Shown: positions 1 to 8,634 of the stretch, one piece after another
Layout: each line of letters opens with the position of its first letter
How positions within the stretch are numbered: position 1 is the stretch's first letter
Translations under genes and position numbers: made by a program
The notes under the pieces: model-generated
Database searches by the model: none
Seen by the model: the letters and a program-made list of their open reading frames with translations, nothing else
Told to the model about the DNA's origin: nothing
Assembly (NCBI GenBank): GCA_013288325.1
Contig: JABDCB010000019.1
Coordinates: 1-45,740 of the forward strand
Origin: Bacteroidota bacterium
GTDB lineage: Bacteria > Bacteroidota > Bacteroidia > Palsa-965
Direction of reading: 5' to 3'
DNA: 45,740 nt

Positions 1-209
1 GGTCGTATATCGGTAAAGCTGCCTACACCAGAGCTTTTCGCCGCACCTACATTTCCGAAATAACTCATTACACCAGCTCCTAAGCCAACAGATGGAAGTT
101 CGATTTTTTTGGGAGAAGAAGAGGTTTTGGTAGAGTCCGGGCCACCGGCAAAGAGCCTAAAGCCTATAAATAGGCCTATAAGGAGTAAGAGGGAGTTCTT
201 TTTTTGCAT
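1..209 (-). CDS. Exported protein, N-terminal fragment (runs off the window edge)
   Basis: The first 69 codons of a gene reading leftwards out of the window. The start ATG (complement of 207-209) opens a typical signal peptide: basic MQKKN, then a hydrophobic stretch LLLLIGLFIGFRLFAG. This is followed by a Ser/Lys/Thr-rich linker and then PSVGLGAGVMSYFGNVG, which has the alternating small/hydrophobic look of a first outer-membrane beta-strand. A secreted or outer-membrane beta-barrel protein is likely, but the family cannot be named from this fragment. A weak -7-like box (TAGTTTTG on the minus strand, 301-294) lies about 85 bases upstream. Confidence 0.7.
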   Translation of the reverse strand, partial: MQKKNSLLLLIGLFIGFRLFAGGPDSTKTSSSPKKIELPSVGLGAGVMSYFGNVGAAKSSGVGSFTDIR

Positions 210-468
210 TTGCAAAACTTTGATGGCTCAGTTGTGTTTACAGAGACGAGGCTCGCGATGCCCTGGAATGCCTGTAAATACATACTGTTTAAGCAAAACT
301 ATTTGAAATCGAGTATGTTTCGATAGTGTTAATCTTGTAATTACAAACAGATAAATGTTAATAAGGCGGAGATGAGCGCCTCAAAAATCGCTATGAGCAA
401 AGCAGGTAGTGTGTTTTCGGTTTTGAAAAGGAACAAGGACTTATTCCCCGTGATTCGTAAATTTGTGC

Positions 469-1491
469 ATGTCTCTTTCCCTCGCCATTCAGGATTTTCT
501 TCAGGCTTCAGCAGAAATTCCTGTGATTGATGTCCGTTCTCCCGGTGAATTTCTCCGGGGACATATTCCCGGTGCACATAATATTCCCTTGTTCAATAAT
601 GAGGAGCGCGCCCTGGTAGGAACAAAATATAAGCAGGTTGGAAAAGAGGAAGCGGTGCTGCTGGGGTTGGAAATTGTAGGACCCAAGATGGCATCCTTTG
701 TAAGGGAAGCGAAAGCGATCAGCAAAAACGGGAAAGTACTGGTTCATTGCTGGAGGGGTGGAATGCGTAGCGGCAGTTTTGCCTGGCTGTTAAATACCTC
801 CGGTCTGCAAGCCATCACACTTAAGCAAGGATATAAGGCATACCGCCGCCATGTGCTCAAGAGTTTCGCATCTCCTTATACCTTAATAGTGCTGGGTGGT
901 GAAACAGGAAGCGGAAAGACAGAAATTCTGGCCTCGCTTAAAGAAAGAGGGGAACAGGTAATTGATTTGGAAGCATTAGCACATCATAAAGGTTCCGCAT
1001 TCGGAGCATTGGGTCAGCAACCCCAACCCGGAGTGGAGGAATTTGAGAATATATTGTATACCGAACTCCGTGGTATGGATACTAACAGGAGAATTTGGGT
1101 AGAAGATGAATCGAAAAGCATAGGCCGGGTATTTATCCCTCCGGATTTCTGGCAACAGATGAAACAAGCCATGATGTTCCGGATAGCATTGCCAAAAGAA
1201 GCAAGGGTAGAAAGGCTGCTGAAGGAATATGGGTGTTTTAGCACCACCGATCTGGAAGCATCCGTGCTCCGCATTCAGAAAAGACTCGGCGGTCTGGCTA
1301 CCCGTCAATGTCAGGACGCATTGAAAGCCGGGGATCTGAAAACAGTAGCTGAAATTACCCTGACCTATTACGACAAAGCCTATACCCACCACAAAGAAGA
1401 CATCGCTTCCTGCCAACGCATACTCCTTGATAAGGACAATCCCCAGGAAGCCGCATCCCTCATATTGGAACAAATGAAAACATCATCCTGA
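469..1491 (+). CDS. mnmH: tRNA 2-selenouridine synthase MnmH (SelU)
   Basis: MnmH replaces the sulfur of 2-thiouridine at wobble position 34 of Lys/Glu/Gln tRNAs with selenium, via a geranylated intermediate, using selenophosphate. The 340-residue protein has the family's two parts: an N-terminal rhodanese domain (about 5-130) with the catalytic cysteine at residue 94 in VHCWRGGMRSGS, and a C-terminal P-loop domain whose Walker A is GGETGSGKT (143-151). Length is close to that of other MnmH proteins. An in-frame TTG at 463 gives a slightly longer ORF, but ATG 469 leads directly into the rhodanese domain and is preferred. The selD gene starts 3 bases after the stop, so the enzyme and its selenium-donor synthase are almost certainly co-transcribed. 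Confidence 0.95.
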   Translation: MSLSLAIQDFLQASAEIPVIDVRSPGEFLRGHIPGAHNIPLFNNEERALVGTKYKQVGKEEAVLLGLEIVGPKMASFVREAKAISKNGKVLVHCWRGGMRSGSFAWLLNTSGLQAITLKQGYKAYRRHVLKSFASPYTLIVLGGETGSGKTEILASLKERGEQVIDLEALAHHKGSAFGALGQQPQPGVEEFENILYTELRGMDTNRRIWVEDESKSIGRVFIPPDFWQQMKQAMMFRIALPKEARVERLLKEYGCFSTTDLEASVLRIQKRLGGLATRQCQDALKAGDLKTVAEITLTYYDKAYTHHKEDIASCQRILLDKDNPQEAASLILEQMKTSS

Positions 1492-1494
1492 TAC

Positions 1495-2529
1495 ATGGAA
1501 CAGAATCAGAAGATAAGACTAACCCAGTTTACAAAAGGCGGAGGCTGTGGTTGTAAAATTGCTCCGGCTGTTTTGGAGCAAATACTAAAGCATGCAGACA
1601 CAGAGAATGACCCAAAGCTCCTGGTAGGATATGGAACCCGTGATGATGCAGCCGTATATGATGTAGGAGACGGGAATGCGATTATAAGCACCACCGATTT
1701 TTTTATGCCCATTGTAGATGATGCTTTTGACTTCGGTCGCGTAGCCGCCACCAATGCCATCAGCGACATTTATGCAATGGGTGGCAAACCTATTATGGCT
1801 GTGGCCATACTGGGATGGCCTGTGGAGTTGATAGCGCCGGAAGTAGCACGTGAAGTATTGAACGGGGCCCGGGAGATTTGTAAGAAAGCCGGCATCCCCC
1901 TGGCCGGAGGACATAGTATAAGCAGCGCCGAACCTATTTTTGGACTGGCGGTAACAGGCACCATTAAACATCAGCACATAAAACGGAATGATACGGCCAC
2001 AGCAGGCGATATCCTCTACCTGACCAAACCGCTTGGAACAGGGGTCATGAGTACTGCATTGAAGAGAGGTCTGTTAACACCTGATGATTATATAAAACTC
2101 ATCGATGTGATGTGTAGCCTTAATTCAATCGGTGAAAAGCTGGGGCCGTTGCAAGCTGTAACAGCGATGACCGACGTGACAGGTTTTGCCTTAATAGGTC
2201 ACCTGCTTGAAATGACGGGTAAGAATCATTCTGCCGAAATAAGCCTGGCTGCCATACCCCGTATTGAAGGATTGGATGTATATACGAATCAATTCATTTA
2301 TCCGGATAATACCACCCGCAACTATTCCACTTATGCCTCTTCTGTAAAGGGAATGGATGGCAATGACTTTATGTTGCTTTGCGATCCGCAAACAAGTGGA
2401 GGATTATTGATTGCCGTAAATCCTAAAATGGAAAATGATTTTCTTGCCCTGATGAATACCCATAAATGTCCTGCATTTAAAATTGGGAAGGTAACGGAGG
2501 GGAAAGAGGTGGGGATTTATTTTAGTTGA
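1495..2529 (+). CDS. selD: Selenide, water dikinase SelD (Cys form)
   Basis: SelD makes selenophosphate from selenide and ATP, the selenium donor for MnmH and, where present, selenocysteine synthesis. The 344-residue protein carries the N-terminal catalytic motif GGGCGCK with Cys18, Cys20 and Lys21 (equivalent to Cys17, Cys19 and Lys20 of E. coli), so the nucleophile position is cysteine rather than selenocysteine. AIRS-type features follow: GTRDDAAVY, TTDFFMPIVDD and GGHSISSAEPIFG (a known Gly/His-rich ATP/metal region), and DPQTSGGLL near the C-terminus. It lies 3 bases downstream of mnmH. No selA, selB or selC is visible, so in this window selenium use is tied only to tRNA modification. 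Confidence 0.95.
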   Translation: MEQNQKIRLTQFTKGGGCGCKIAPAVLEQILKHADTENDPKLLVGYGTRDDAAVYDVGDGNAIISTTDFFMPIVDDAFDFGRVAATNAISDIYAMGGKPIMAVAILGWPVELIAPEVAREVLNGAREICKKAGIPLAGGHSISSAEPIFGLAVTGTIKHQHIKRNDTATAGDILYLTKPLGTGVMSTALKRGLLTPDDYIKLIDVMCSLNSIGEKLGPLQAVTAMTDVTGFALIGHLLEMTGKNHSAEISLAAIPRIEGLDVYTNQFIYPDNTTRNYSTYASSVKGMDGNDFMLLCDPQTSGGLLIAVNPKMENDFLALMNTHKCPAFKIGKVTEGKEVGIYFS

Positions 2530-2544
2530 GAAAAAAAACTTCTG

Positions 2545-2614
2545 TCCTCCCCCTAGCCCCCTCCAAAGGGGGAAAGGGATTATTGTCCCCCTTTGGAGAG
2601 GGTCAGGGGGAGGA
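2545..2614. terminator. Large inverted repeat between convergent selD and prfC
   Basis: Two 29-base arms (2545-2573 and 2586-2614) are inverted copies of each other with three mismatches, separated by 12 bases. Each arm contains CCCCCTCCAAAGGGGG or a close variant. It sits between the convergent 3' ends of selD and prfC, where a strong hairpin would act as a bidirectional terminator. The same core (CCTCCCCCT...CCCCCTCCAAAGGGGGA) recurs at 31750-31797, so it is also a dispersed repeat family. Confidence 0.7.
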
Positions 2615-2646
2615 AAAATCAGAATTACAATCTTCTGATTAATTCA

Positions 2647-4233
2647 CTAATTCAACTTAAACTCCGAAGTAAAATGGAACTCAATGCCGGGATTATTTTC
2701 AATGGCATTGTTAAGGGCCCAGGCTGTTTCGCTGAGGTAAACAGGATTTTCATCTTTATCAAAAGCCACCCGTTGTGAACGGAAGCGGGTGAAATCATCA
2801 AATGCTTTCTGATCACTATACGTCATCCAGCAAGCTTTGTGAAGCGGCAAGGCTGCAAAACGGCAGGATGCACCATACTCCTGCAGCAAGCGATATTGAA
2901 TCACTTCAAACTGAAGCTCCCCTACCGTACCGATAATCTTTTTGTTTCCGGGTTGCTGTACAAAAAGCTGTGCCACGCCTTCGTCGGTGAGCTGCTGTAT
3001 TCCTTTTTCCAGCTGCTTTGTTTTCATAGGATCTGTGTTAACCAGTTCCTTGAATATTTCCGGAGAGAAGCTCGGAATACCTTTATACATAAATGTCTCG
3101 CCTTCGGTAAGTGTATCTCCGATTTTAAAATTACCGGTATCATACAATCCTACCACATCGCCGGGATAGGCTTCGTCAATCAGATTTTTATCCTGAGCCA
3201 TGAAGTTAACCGGGTTGGCAAAACGAAAATCTTTGTCCAGCCTTACATGATGGTAAAATTTATTCCGTTCAAAACGTCCGCTTACAATCCGAAAGAAAGC
3301 AATCCTGTCGCGGTGACGTGGATCGAGGTTGGCATGTATTTTAAAAACAAACCCGCTTAGTTTTTCTTCGGTAGGTTCTACCATACGGGTATCGCTCATT
3401 CTTCCACGAGGTGAAGGAGAAATCTGCACAAAACAATCCAGCAATTCCTTTACCCCGAAATTATTCAGTGCACTGCCAAAGAAAACAGGGGCTACAGATC
3501 CTTCCAGATATTTCTCATTGGTAAACGGATCGTATACACCATTGATCAGTTCCAGGTCTTCGCGAAGCTGCTGAGCAAAATCGCCAATCTGCTGATCCAG
3601 CACCTCGCTGTTCAGATCGCTGATCTCTACCTTTACATCTTCTATTTCCGTTTTATTGGCTTTGAAGAGTTGCAGGTTTTGCTCATATATATTGTATACA
3701 CCTTTAAACCGGGCTCCGTTGCTGATAGGCCAGCTAAGCGGACGTACACGTATGTTCAGTTTCTTTTCCAGCTCATCCAGCAGATCGAACGGGCTGCCCC
3801 CTTCCCGGTCCATCTTATTTACAAACACAATTACCGGGGTGTTGCGCATACGGCAAACACTCATCAGCTTCTCAGTCTGTTCTTCCACACCTTTCACGGC
3901 ATCCACTACCAGAATTACACTGTCCACGGCGGTCAGCGTTCGGTAGGTATCTTCAGCAAAGTCTTTGTGACCGGGAGTATCCAGCAGGTTGATCTTCATC
4001 CCGTGATAGTCGAAGGCCATGACCGAGGTAGCCACCGAAATACCTCTTTGTTTCTCGATTTCCATGAAATCGGAAGTGGCTGTTTTGCGGATTTTATTGC
4101 TTTTAACAGCACCCGCCACCTGGATAGCCCCGCCAAACAGCAGGAATTTCTCGGTAAGGGTGGTTTTACCGGCATCCGGGTGAGAGATGATGGCAAATGT
4201 TCTGCGTTTCTTTATTTCGTCTTGAAAGCTCAT
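2647..4233 (-). CDS. prfC: Peptide chain release factor 3 (RF3)
   Basis: RF3 is a translational GTPase that recycles RF1/RF2 from the ribosome after peptide release. The 528-residue length is normal. The GTPase motifs are intact: G1 SHPDAGKTT (17-25), G2 region around RGISVATS (63-70), G3 DTPGH (85-89) and G4 NKMD (139-142). The long [20 protein letters not shown] switch I segment is typical of RF3 rather than EF-G. The C-terminal half contains domain II and the RF3-specific C-terminal domain. It is divergent from yidC, and its own -7 box lies at 4257-4250. Confidence 0.96.
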   Translation of the reverse strand: MSFQDEIKKRRTFAIISHPDAGKTTLTEKFLLFGGAIQVAGAVKSNKIRKTATSDFMEIEKQRGISVATSVMAFDYHGMKINLLDTPGHKDFAEDTYRTLTAVDSVILVVDAVKGVEEQTEKLMSVCRMRNTPVIVFVNKMDREGGSPFDLLDELEKKLNIRVRPLSWPISNGARFKGVYNIYEQNLQLFKANKTEIEDVKVEISDLNSEVLDQQIGDFAQQLREDLELINGVYDPFTNEKYLEGSVAPVFFGSALNNFGVKELLDCFVQISPSPRGRMSDTRMVEPTEEKLSGFVFKIHANLDPRHRDRIAFFRIVSGRFERNKFYHHVRLDKDFRFANPVNFMAQDKNLIDEAYPGDVVGLYDTGNFKIGDTLTEGETFMYKGIPSFSPEIFKELVNTDPMKTKQLEKGIQQLTDEGVAQLFVQQPGNKKIIGTVGELQFEVIQYRLLQEYGASCRFAALPLHKACWMTYSDQKAFDDFTRFRSQRVAFDKDENPVYLSETAWALNNAIENNPGIEFHFTSEFKLN

Positions 4234-4249
4234 ATATTTAATAGGGCTG

Positions 4250-4257
4250 CAAATTTA
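4250..4257 (-). promoter_or_regulatory. -7 box of prfC
   Basis: Reads TAAATTTG on the minus strand, a full match to the Bacteroidota TAnnTTTG -7 element, 17 bases upstream of the prfC ATG. It lies only 9 bases from the divergent yidC -7 box, so the two promoters must share upstream DNA. No clear TTG -33 element was found. Confidence 0.6.
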
Positions 4258-4266
4258 GTAAAATGT

Positions 4267-4274
4267 TATCTTTG
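4267..4274 (+). promoter_or_regulatory. -7 box of yidC
   Basis: TATCTTTG, a full match to the Bacteroidota TAnnTTTG -7 consensus, 28 bases upstream of the yidC start codon. It is arranged back to back with the prfC -7 box. Confidence 0.6.
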
Positions 4275-4301
4275 CACACTTTTTCGAATTAAACATCCTG
4301 A

Positions 4302-6209
4302 ATGGACAAGAAATCACTCATCGGCCTCCTGCTTATCGGCCTCATATTTATAGGTTTTCAGTTTTTTACCGGCCCTTCCAAGCAGGAGATAGCCGCAAAA
4401 GAGCGTTATCGCGACTCAATCCAGCAAGCCGAAGCCCGTGCCGAGACCAAAGCACGAGATGCCATGCTGAAACAGAAAGCATTGGCCGATACCAGCCATC
4501 ATGATACGACGCATATTATCAATGATTCGGTAAAAGCGGTACTCCAAACCAAACAATACGGTCCTTTTGCTGCTTCTGCACACAAGCAAAAGTCTTATTT
4601 AATCCTTGAAAATGACTTTTACAAGGTCAAAATCAGCACGATAGGTGGTCGCCCGGTTTCTGTGGAACTGAAAGATTATCACGCCAAAAAAGCCGATGGC
4701 CCATTGGTTAAACTGTTTACTGAAGATTCTTCCTCTTTCGGCATCCAGCTTTTTGACAATACCAACAAAGCCTTTAGTACCGATAGCCTTTATTTTGCCC
4801 CTTCCGGAGCAGGATTTCAGGTAAAAGGAGAAGAGTCCAACTCTCTGAGCATGCGTTTGAGCGCCGGCGAAGGCAAATACATTGAATATGTTTATTCCCT
4901 GAAGGGGAATGATCATATGATGGGTTGCAAAATCAACATGGTGAATATGCAGGATGTAATTGCTCCTACCATGCAGGATCTGGATATGAAATGGTCCATG
5001 CGCAGTCCTTCACAGGAAACCGATATCAACAGTCAGCGGAATAAATCAACGGTATACTATAAGTTTCCGGATGAGGATGTCAGCTACCTGAGTGAATCAA
5101 AAAATGAAAGCAAAACACTGGATGGTAGCAACCTCAAATGGATAGCCTTTAAACAACTTTTCTTCACCTCTGTCCTCATTGCCGATAATAACTGGGGCCG
5201 TACCAAACCCAGCATAGAAGTACACAGCAATCCGCTTGATTCGGAACATGTAAAAACATTTTCTGCGAGTCTGTCCCTGCCTTTCGGACATAAGCCTTCC
5301 GAATCGTTTGCCATGCGCTTTTATTTCGGACCCAATCATTACAAAACCCTGCGGAGCTATAACCTCGATCTGGAACGTCAGATTCCGCTCGGATGGAGCC
5401 TGTTCCGTTATGTAAACAAATGGTTGGTGATTCCCATCTTTAACTTCCTGGATGGTTTCAATATGAGCTATGGTATCATTATCCTGATCCTTACCATCAT
5501 CATCAAGATTGTGATATTCCCGATTGCCTATAAAACCTATATGTCATCGGCAAAGATGAGGGTTATCAAACCCGAGGTGGATGAAATCACTGCCAAATTC
5601 AAAGATGGCGATCCGCTTAAAAAACAACAGGCCACCATGGCCCTGTACAAAAAAGCAGGTATTAATCCCATGGCCGGATGTATCCCCGTATTGCTTCAGA
5701 TGCCGATCCTGATCGCCTTGGTCAACTTCTTCCCTGCCGCCATCGAATTACGCCAGCATGGTTTTCTTTGGGCCAGCGATTTAAGTACCTATGATTCTAT
5801 TCTGCACCTTCCGTTCCGTATTCCGGCTTATGGTGATCACATCAGTCTTTTTGCCCTGCTCATGACCGGCTCCACCATTTTGTATACCTGGTCCAACAGT
5901 CAGCTAATGGGACAAACCGATCAACTTCCGGGTATGAAATGGATGATGTACCTCATGCCTATTATGTTCCTTGTATTCATGAACAACTACTCTTCCGGAC
6001 TTAGTTACTATTATTTCCTGGCTAACATGATCACCTTCGGTCAGACCTGGCTCATGCGTAAATTTGTAGATGAAGATGCCATCCACAAAAAAATACAGGA
6101 AAACAAACTCAAACCGCAAAAAGCATCTTCCTGGCAGCAACGCCTTGAAAAAGCAGCAAAAGACAGACAGGCGCTGATACAGAACCAACAGGGGAAAAAG
6201 AAGAAGTAG
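4302..6209 (+). CDS. yidC: Membrane protein insertase YidC
   Basis: YidC inserts and folds inner-membrane proteins, alone or with SecYEG. The 635-residue protein starts MDKKSLIGLLLIGLIFIGF, the N-terminal anchor helix characteristic of Bacteroidota YidC, followed by a Lys/Ala-rich linker and a large periplasmic beta-sandwich domain (about 90-350). The conserved C-terminal insertase domain includes YGIIILILTIIIKIVIFPI and the signature GINPMAGCIPVLLQMPILIA. A basic tail (ends QGKKKK) is suited to ribosome contact. It is divergent from prfC. purB starts 71 bases downstream, after a GGCAGGAGGC-type array that begins at the stop codon. Confidence 0.96.
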   Translation: MDKKSLIGLLLIGLIFIGFQFFTGPSKQEIAAKERYRDSIQQAEARAETKARDAMLKQKALADTSHHDTTHIINDSVKAVLQTKQYGPFAASAHKQKSYLILENDFYKVKISTIGGRPVSVELKDYHAKKADGPLVKLFTEDSSSFGIQLFDNTNKAFSTDSLYFAPSGAGFQVKGEESNSLSMRLSAGEGKYIEYVYSLKGNDHMMGCKINMVNMQDVIAPTMQDLDMKWSMRSPSQETDINSQRNKSTVYYKFPDEDVSYLSESKNESKTLDGSNLKWIAFKQLFFTSVLIADNNWGRTKPSIEVHSNPLDSEHVKTFSASLSLPFGHKPSESFAMRFYFGPNHYKTLRSYNLDLERQIPLGWSLFRYVNKWLVIPIFNFLDGFNMSYGIIILILTIIIKIVIFPIAYKTYMSSAKMRVIKPEVDEITAKFKDGDPLKKQQATMALYKKAGINPMAGCIPVLLQMPILIALVNFFPAAIELRQHGFLWASDLSTYDSILHLPFRIPAYGDHISLFALLMTGSTILYTWSNSQLMGQTDQLPGMKWMMYLMPIMFLVFMNNYSSGLSYYYFLANMITFGQTWLMRKFVDEDAIHKKIQENKLKPQKASSWQQRLEKAAKDRQALIQNQQGKKKK

Positions 6210-6245
6210 GCAGGAGGCAGGTGCAGGAGGCGGGAGGCGGGAGGC
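6210..6245 (+). repeat. GGCAGGAGGC-type short repeat array (copy 1)
   Basis: A purine-rich run of near-identical 7-10-base units (GGCAGGAGGCA, GGCGGGAGGC) beginning directly after the yidC stop codon. Related arrays occur at 19521-19562, 21284-21330 and 23496-23538, all with the G-rich version on the plus strand. Function is unknown; multiple GG/GGG runs give G-quadruplex potential. Confidence 0.75.
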
Positions 6246-6280
6246 ATTAGACGTATGCGCTTTTTTATTAAATTAGAACA

Positions 6281-7627
6281 ATGGAATTCAACTCCCTTAC
6301 TGCTATATCACCTATCGACGGCCGTTACCGGGGGCTTACCAAGAACCTCTCTGACTATTTTTCAGAAGCAGCCCTGATCCGTTACCGCACCCTGGTTGAA
6401 ATAGAATATTTTATCGCTTTGTGCGAACTCCCACTGCCGCAATTATCCGGACTTGATAAAAGCATGTACGAACCCATGCGCGATATTTATCGCAAATTCA
6501 GTCTCGAAGATGCTGCTGCCATTAAACACATTGAAAAAGTAACCAACCACGATGTAAAAGCCGTGGAATATTTTATCAAAGAACAATTTGACGCATTAAA
6601 AACAGGAGAAAAAAAAGAGTTTGTGCATTTTGGCCTGACCTCTCAGGATATCAATAACACTGCCACTCCCCTGCTTCTGCGCGATGCTTTTAAAAATGAA
6701 ATAGAACCCCTTTACCGCGATCTGCTTAAACGACTGAATACCCTGGCAGCCGAGTGGAAGGATATCCCCATGCTGGCTTATACCCATGGGCAACCTGCCT
6801 CACCCACCCGGCTTGGAAAAGAAATTCTGGTGTTTACCGAACGACTGGAACAACAACTGAGCCTCCTCCTGAGCATTCCTTTCTCTGCCAAATTCGGAGG
6901 TGCCACCGGCAACCTGAATGCACATCATGTAGCCTATCCATCTATCGACTGGGTCCGGTTTTCAAACAACTTCGTAAACAAAACCCTGGGGCTGCACCGC
7001 TCACAACGTACCACTCAGATAGAACATTACGACAACCTTGCCGCCTTCTGCGACGGGATGAAACGAATCAATACCATCCTCATTGATCTGAACAGAGATT
7101 TCTGGACCTATATCTCCATGAATTATTTCAAACAGCGGATCAAAGAAGGAGAAATCGGATCATCGGCTATGCCGCATAAAGTGAATCCGATTGATTTTGA
7201 AAATTCAGAAGGAAACCTCGGACTCGCCAATGCCGTTTTTGAACACCTCTCGGCCAAGCTACCGATATCAAGACTGCAACGCGATCTGACCGACTCAACC
7301 GTACTTCGTAACCTGGGTGTTCCGGTTGCACATACACTCATTGCCGTTAAATCACTTATCAAAGGGATTGACAAATTGCTTCTCAACAAGGAATCCATCA
7401 GCCGTGATCTGGAACAAAACTGGGTCGTAGTGGCAGAAGCCATACAAACCATTTTGAGAAGAGAAGGTTATCCCAAACCTTATGAAGCATTGAAAGAGCT
7501 GACCAGAACCAACGAAAAGATTAACAAAGAAAGTCTGCACCGCTTTATAGATACCTTGACTGTATCCGATAGCATCAAGAAAGAACTGAAGAATATTAGT
7601 CCGGAAAATTATACGGGCATTTCCTGA
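6281..7627 (+). CDS. purB: Adenylosuccinate lyase
   Basis: PurB catalyses two fumarate-releasing steps of purine synthesis (SAICAR to AICAR, and adenylosuccinate to AMP). The 448-residue protein begins with the substrate loop AISPIDGRY (8-16), has TSQD (120-123), a catalytic-His segment THGQPASPT (168-176), and the fumarase/aspartase superfamily signature GSSAMPHKVNP (293-303) with the catalytic serine. Length and order match the E. coli-type PurB. The GT2-like gene begins 12 bases after the stop, so the two are probably co-transcribed. Confidence 0.97.
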   Translation: MEFNSLTAISPIDGRYRGLTKNLSDYFSEAALIRYRTLVEIEYFIALCELPLPQLSGLDKSMYEPMRDIYRKFSLEDAAAIKHIEKVTNHDVKAVEYFIKEQFDALKTGEKKEFVHFGLTSQDINNTATPLLLRDAFKNEIEPLYRDLLKRLNTLAAEWKDIPMLAYTHGQPASPTRLGKEILVFTERLEQQLSLLLSIPFSAKFGGATGNLNAHHVAYPSIDWVRFSNNFVNKTLGLHRSQRTTQIEHYDNLAAFCDGMKRINTILIDLNRDFWTYISMNYFKQRIKEGEIGSSAMPHKVNPIDFENSEGNLGLANAVFEHLSAKLPISRLQRDLTDSTVLRNLGVPVAHTLIAVKSLIKGIDKLLLNKESISRDLEQNWVVVAEAIQTILRREGYPKPYEALKELTRTNEKINKESLHRFIDTLTVSDSIKKELKNISPENYTGIS

Positions 7628-7639
7628 GCAATCGTCAAC

Positions 7640-8512
7640 ATGAAAGTTTCCGGCTTCACCATCGTACGTAATGCCATTAAATACGATTACCCCATTGTAG
7701 AAGCCATACGCTCTATCCTTCCTATCTGTGATGAAGTTGTGGTTGCCGTGGGCAAATCGGAAGATGATACCCTGAACCTGATCCGTTCCATTGATTCCGA
7801 AAAAATAAAAATTATTGAAACGGTTTGGAATGACTCTTTGAGAGAAGGGGGACATGTGCTGGCCGATGAAACCAACAAAGCCCTGCAAGCCTGCTCACCC
7901 GACAGCGACTGGTGTTTTTATATCCAGGGTGATGAAGTGATTCATGAAAATGATCATGCAGATATTCTGGATGCCATGTTCCGTTGGAACGATCACCCCG
8001 AAGTGGAAGGACTCTTGTTTAACTATGTCCACTTTTATGGTTCTTATGATTACATAGGCGACTCCAGAAGATGGTACTCCAAAGAAATAAGGATCATACG
8101 CAACCGGATTGGAATAACCTCTTACAAAGATGCACAGGGCTTTAGAAAAGAGGGACACAAGCTGAATGTGAAACCCATTCCCGCTGCTGTTTTTCATTAT
8201 GGCTGGGTAAAACCACCCCAGTTGCAACAAGCCAAACAGGAAAGTTTTCATAAAATGTGGCATGACGATTCCTGGATGGAAAAGAATATTCCCAAAACAG
8301 ATGCTTTCGATTATTCACAGATCGATTCACTTCAGCATTTCAGCGGTACACATCCCGATGTGATGAAGAAACGTATACGACAAAAAAACTGGGAGTTCAG
8401 TTTTGATCCATCCAGCAAAAAATTCGGATCCCTCAAAGCACGCCTGCTTTATTTTATCCAGAAACAATTCGGATGGAAGATCGGGGAGTATAAGAACTAC
8501 AAAATTATTTGA
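7640..8512 (+). CDS. Small glycosyltransferase family 2-like protein
   Basis: This 290-residue protein has a GT-A fold N-terminus: MKVSGFTIVRNAIKYDYPI is the usual nucleotide-sugar-binding beginning, DEVVVAVGKSEDDT follows, and IQGDEV (95-100) stands where the metal-binding acidic motif is expected. The second half (EIRIIRN, then HYGWVKPP) resembles Bacteroidota GT2-type proteins often annotated only as glycosyltransferase. There is no signal peptide or membrane helix, so it is probably cytosolic. It follows purB by 12 bases. Acceptor and sugar are unknown. Confidence 0.75.
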   Translation: MKVSGFTIVRNAIKYDYPIVEAIRSILPICDEVVVAVGKSEDDTLNLIRSIDSEKIKIIETVWNDSLREGGHVLADETNKALQACSPDSDWCFYIQGDEVIHENDHADILDAMFRWNDHPEVEGLLFNYVHFYGSYDYIGDSRRWYSKEIRIIRNRIGITSYKDAQGFRKEGHKLNVKPIPAAVFHYGWVKPPQLQQAKQESFHKMWHDDSWMEKNIPKTDAFDYSQIDSLQHFSGTHPDVMKKRIRQKNWEFSFDPSSKKFGSLKARLLYFIQKQFGWKIGEYKNYKII

Positions 8513-8581
8513 CTCACCCCCTGGCCCTCTCTCTACTTTCGTAGAGAGGGGGAAGAACGACAAAGTCGGGCAAGGGGTGAG
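8513..8581. repeat. CTCACCCC / GGGGTGAG inverted repeat element
   Basis: Outer arms CTCACCCC (8513-8520) and GGGGTGAG (8574-8581) enclose an inner hairpin, CCCTCTCTCTAC pairing with GTAGAGAGGG around a TTTC loop. The element starts right after the glycosyltransferase stop codon. Partial relatives lie at 19567-19604 and 30797-30817. It appears to be a dispersed intergenic repeat and could help terminate transcription. Confidence 0.65.
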
Positions 8582-8589
8582 TAAACAAA

Positions 8590-8611
8590 AACAGAGCCTC
8601 TCGGCTCTGTT
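8590..8611. terminator. Bidirectional intrinsic terminator
   Basis: Perfect 9-bp stem AACAGAGCC (8590-8598) and GGCTCTGTT (8603-8611) with a TCTC loop, flanked by an A-rich run before and T/A bases after. It is located between the convergent glycosyltransferase and TPR/PD40 genes. Confidence 0.8.
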
Positions 8612-8634
8612 TAAATTCGTTAGTCAATACCAGG

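Noticed and set aside
458-465. TAAATTTG as the mnmH promoter -7 box
   Set aside because: It ends only three bases before the start codon, which would put the transcription start at or inside the ATG, and no -33 TTG at the usual spacing was found. Probably coincidental.
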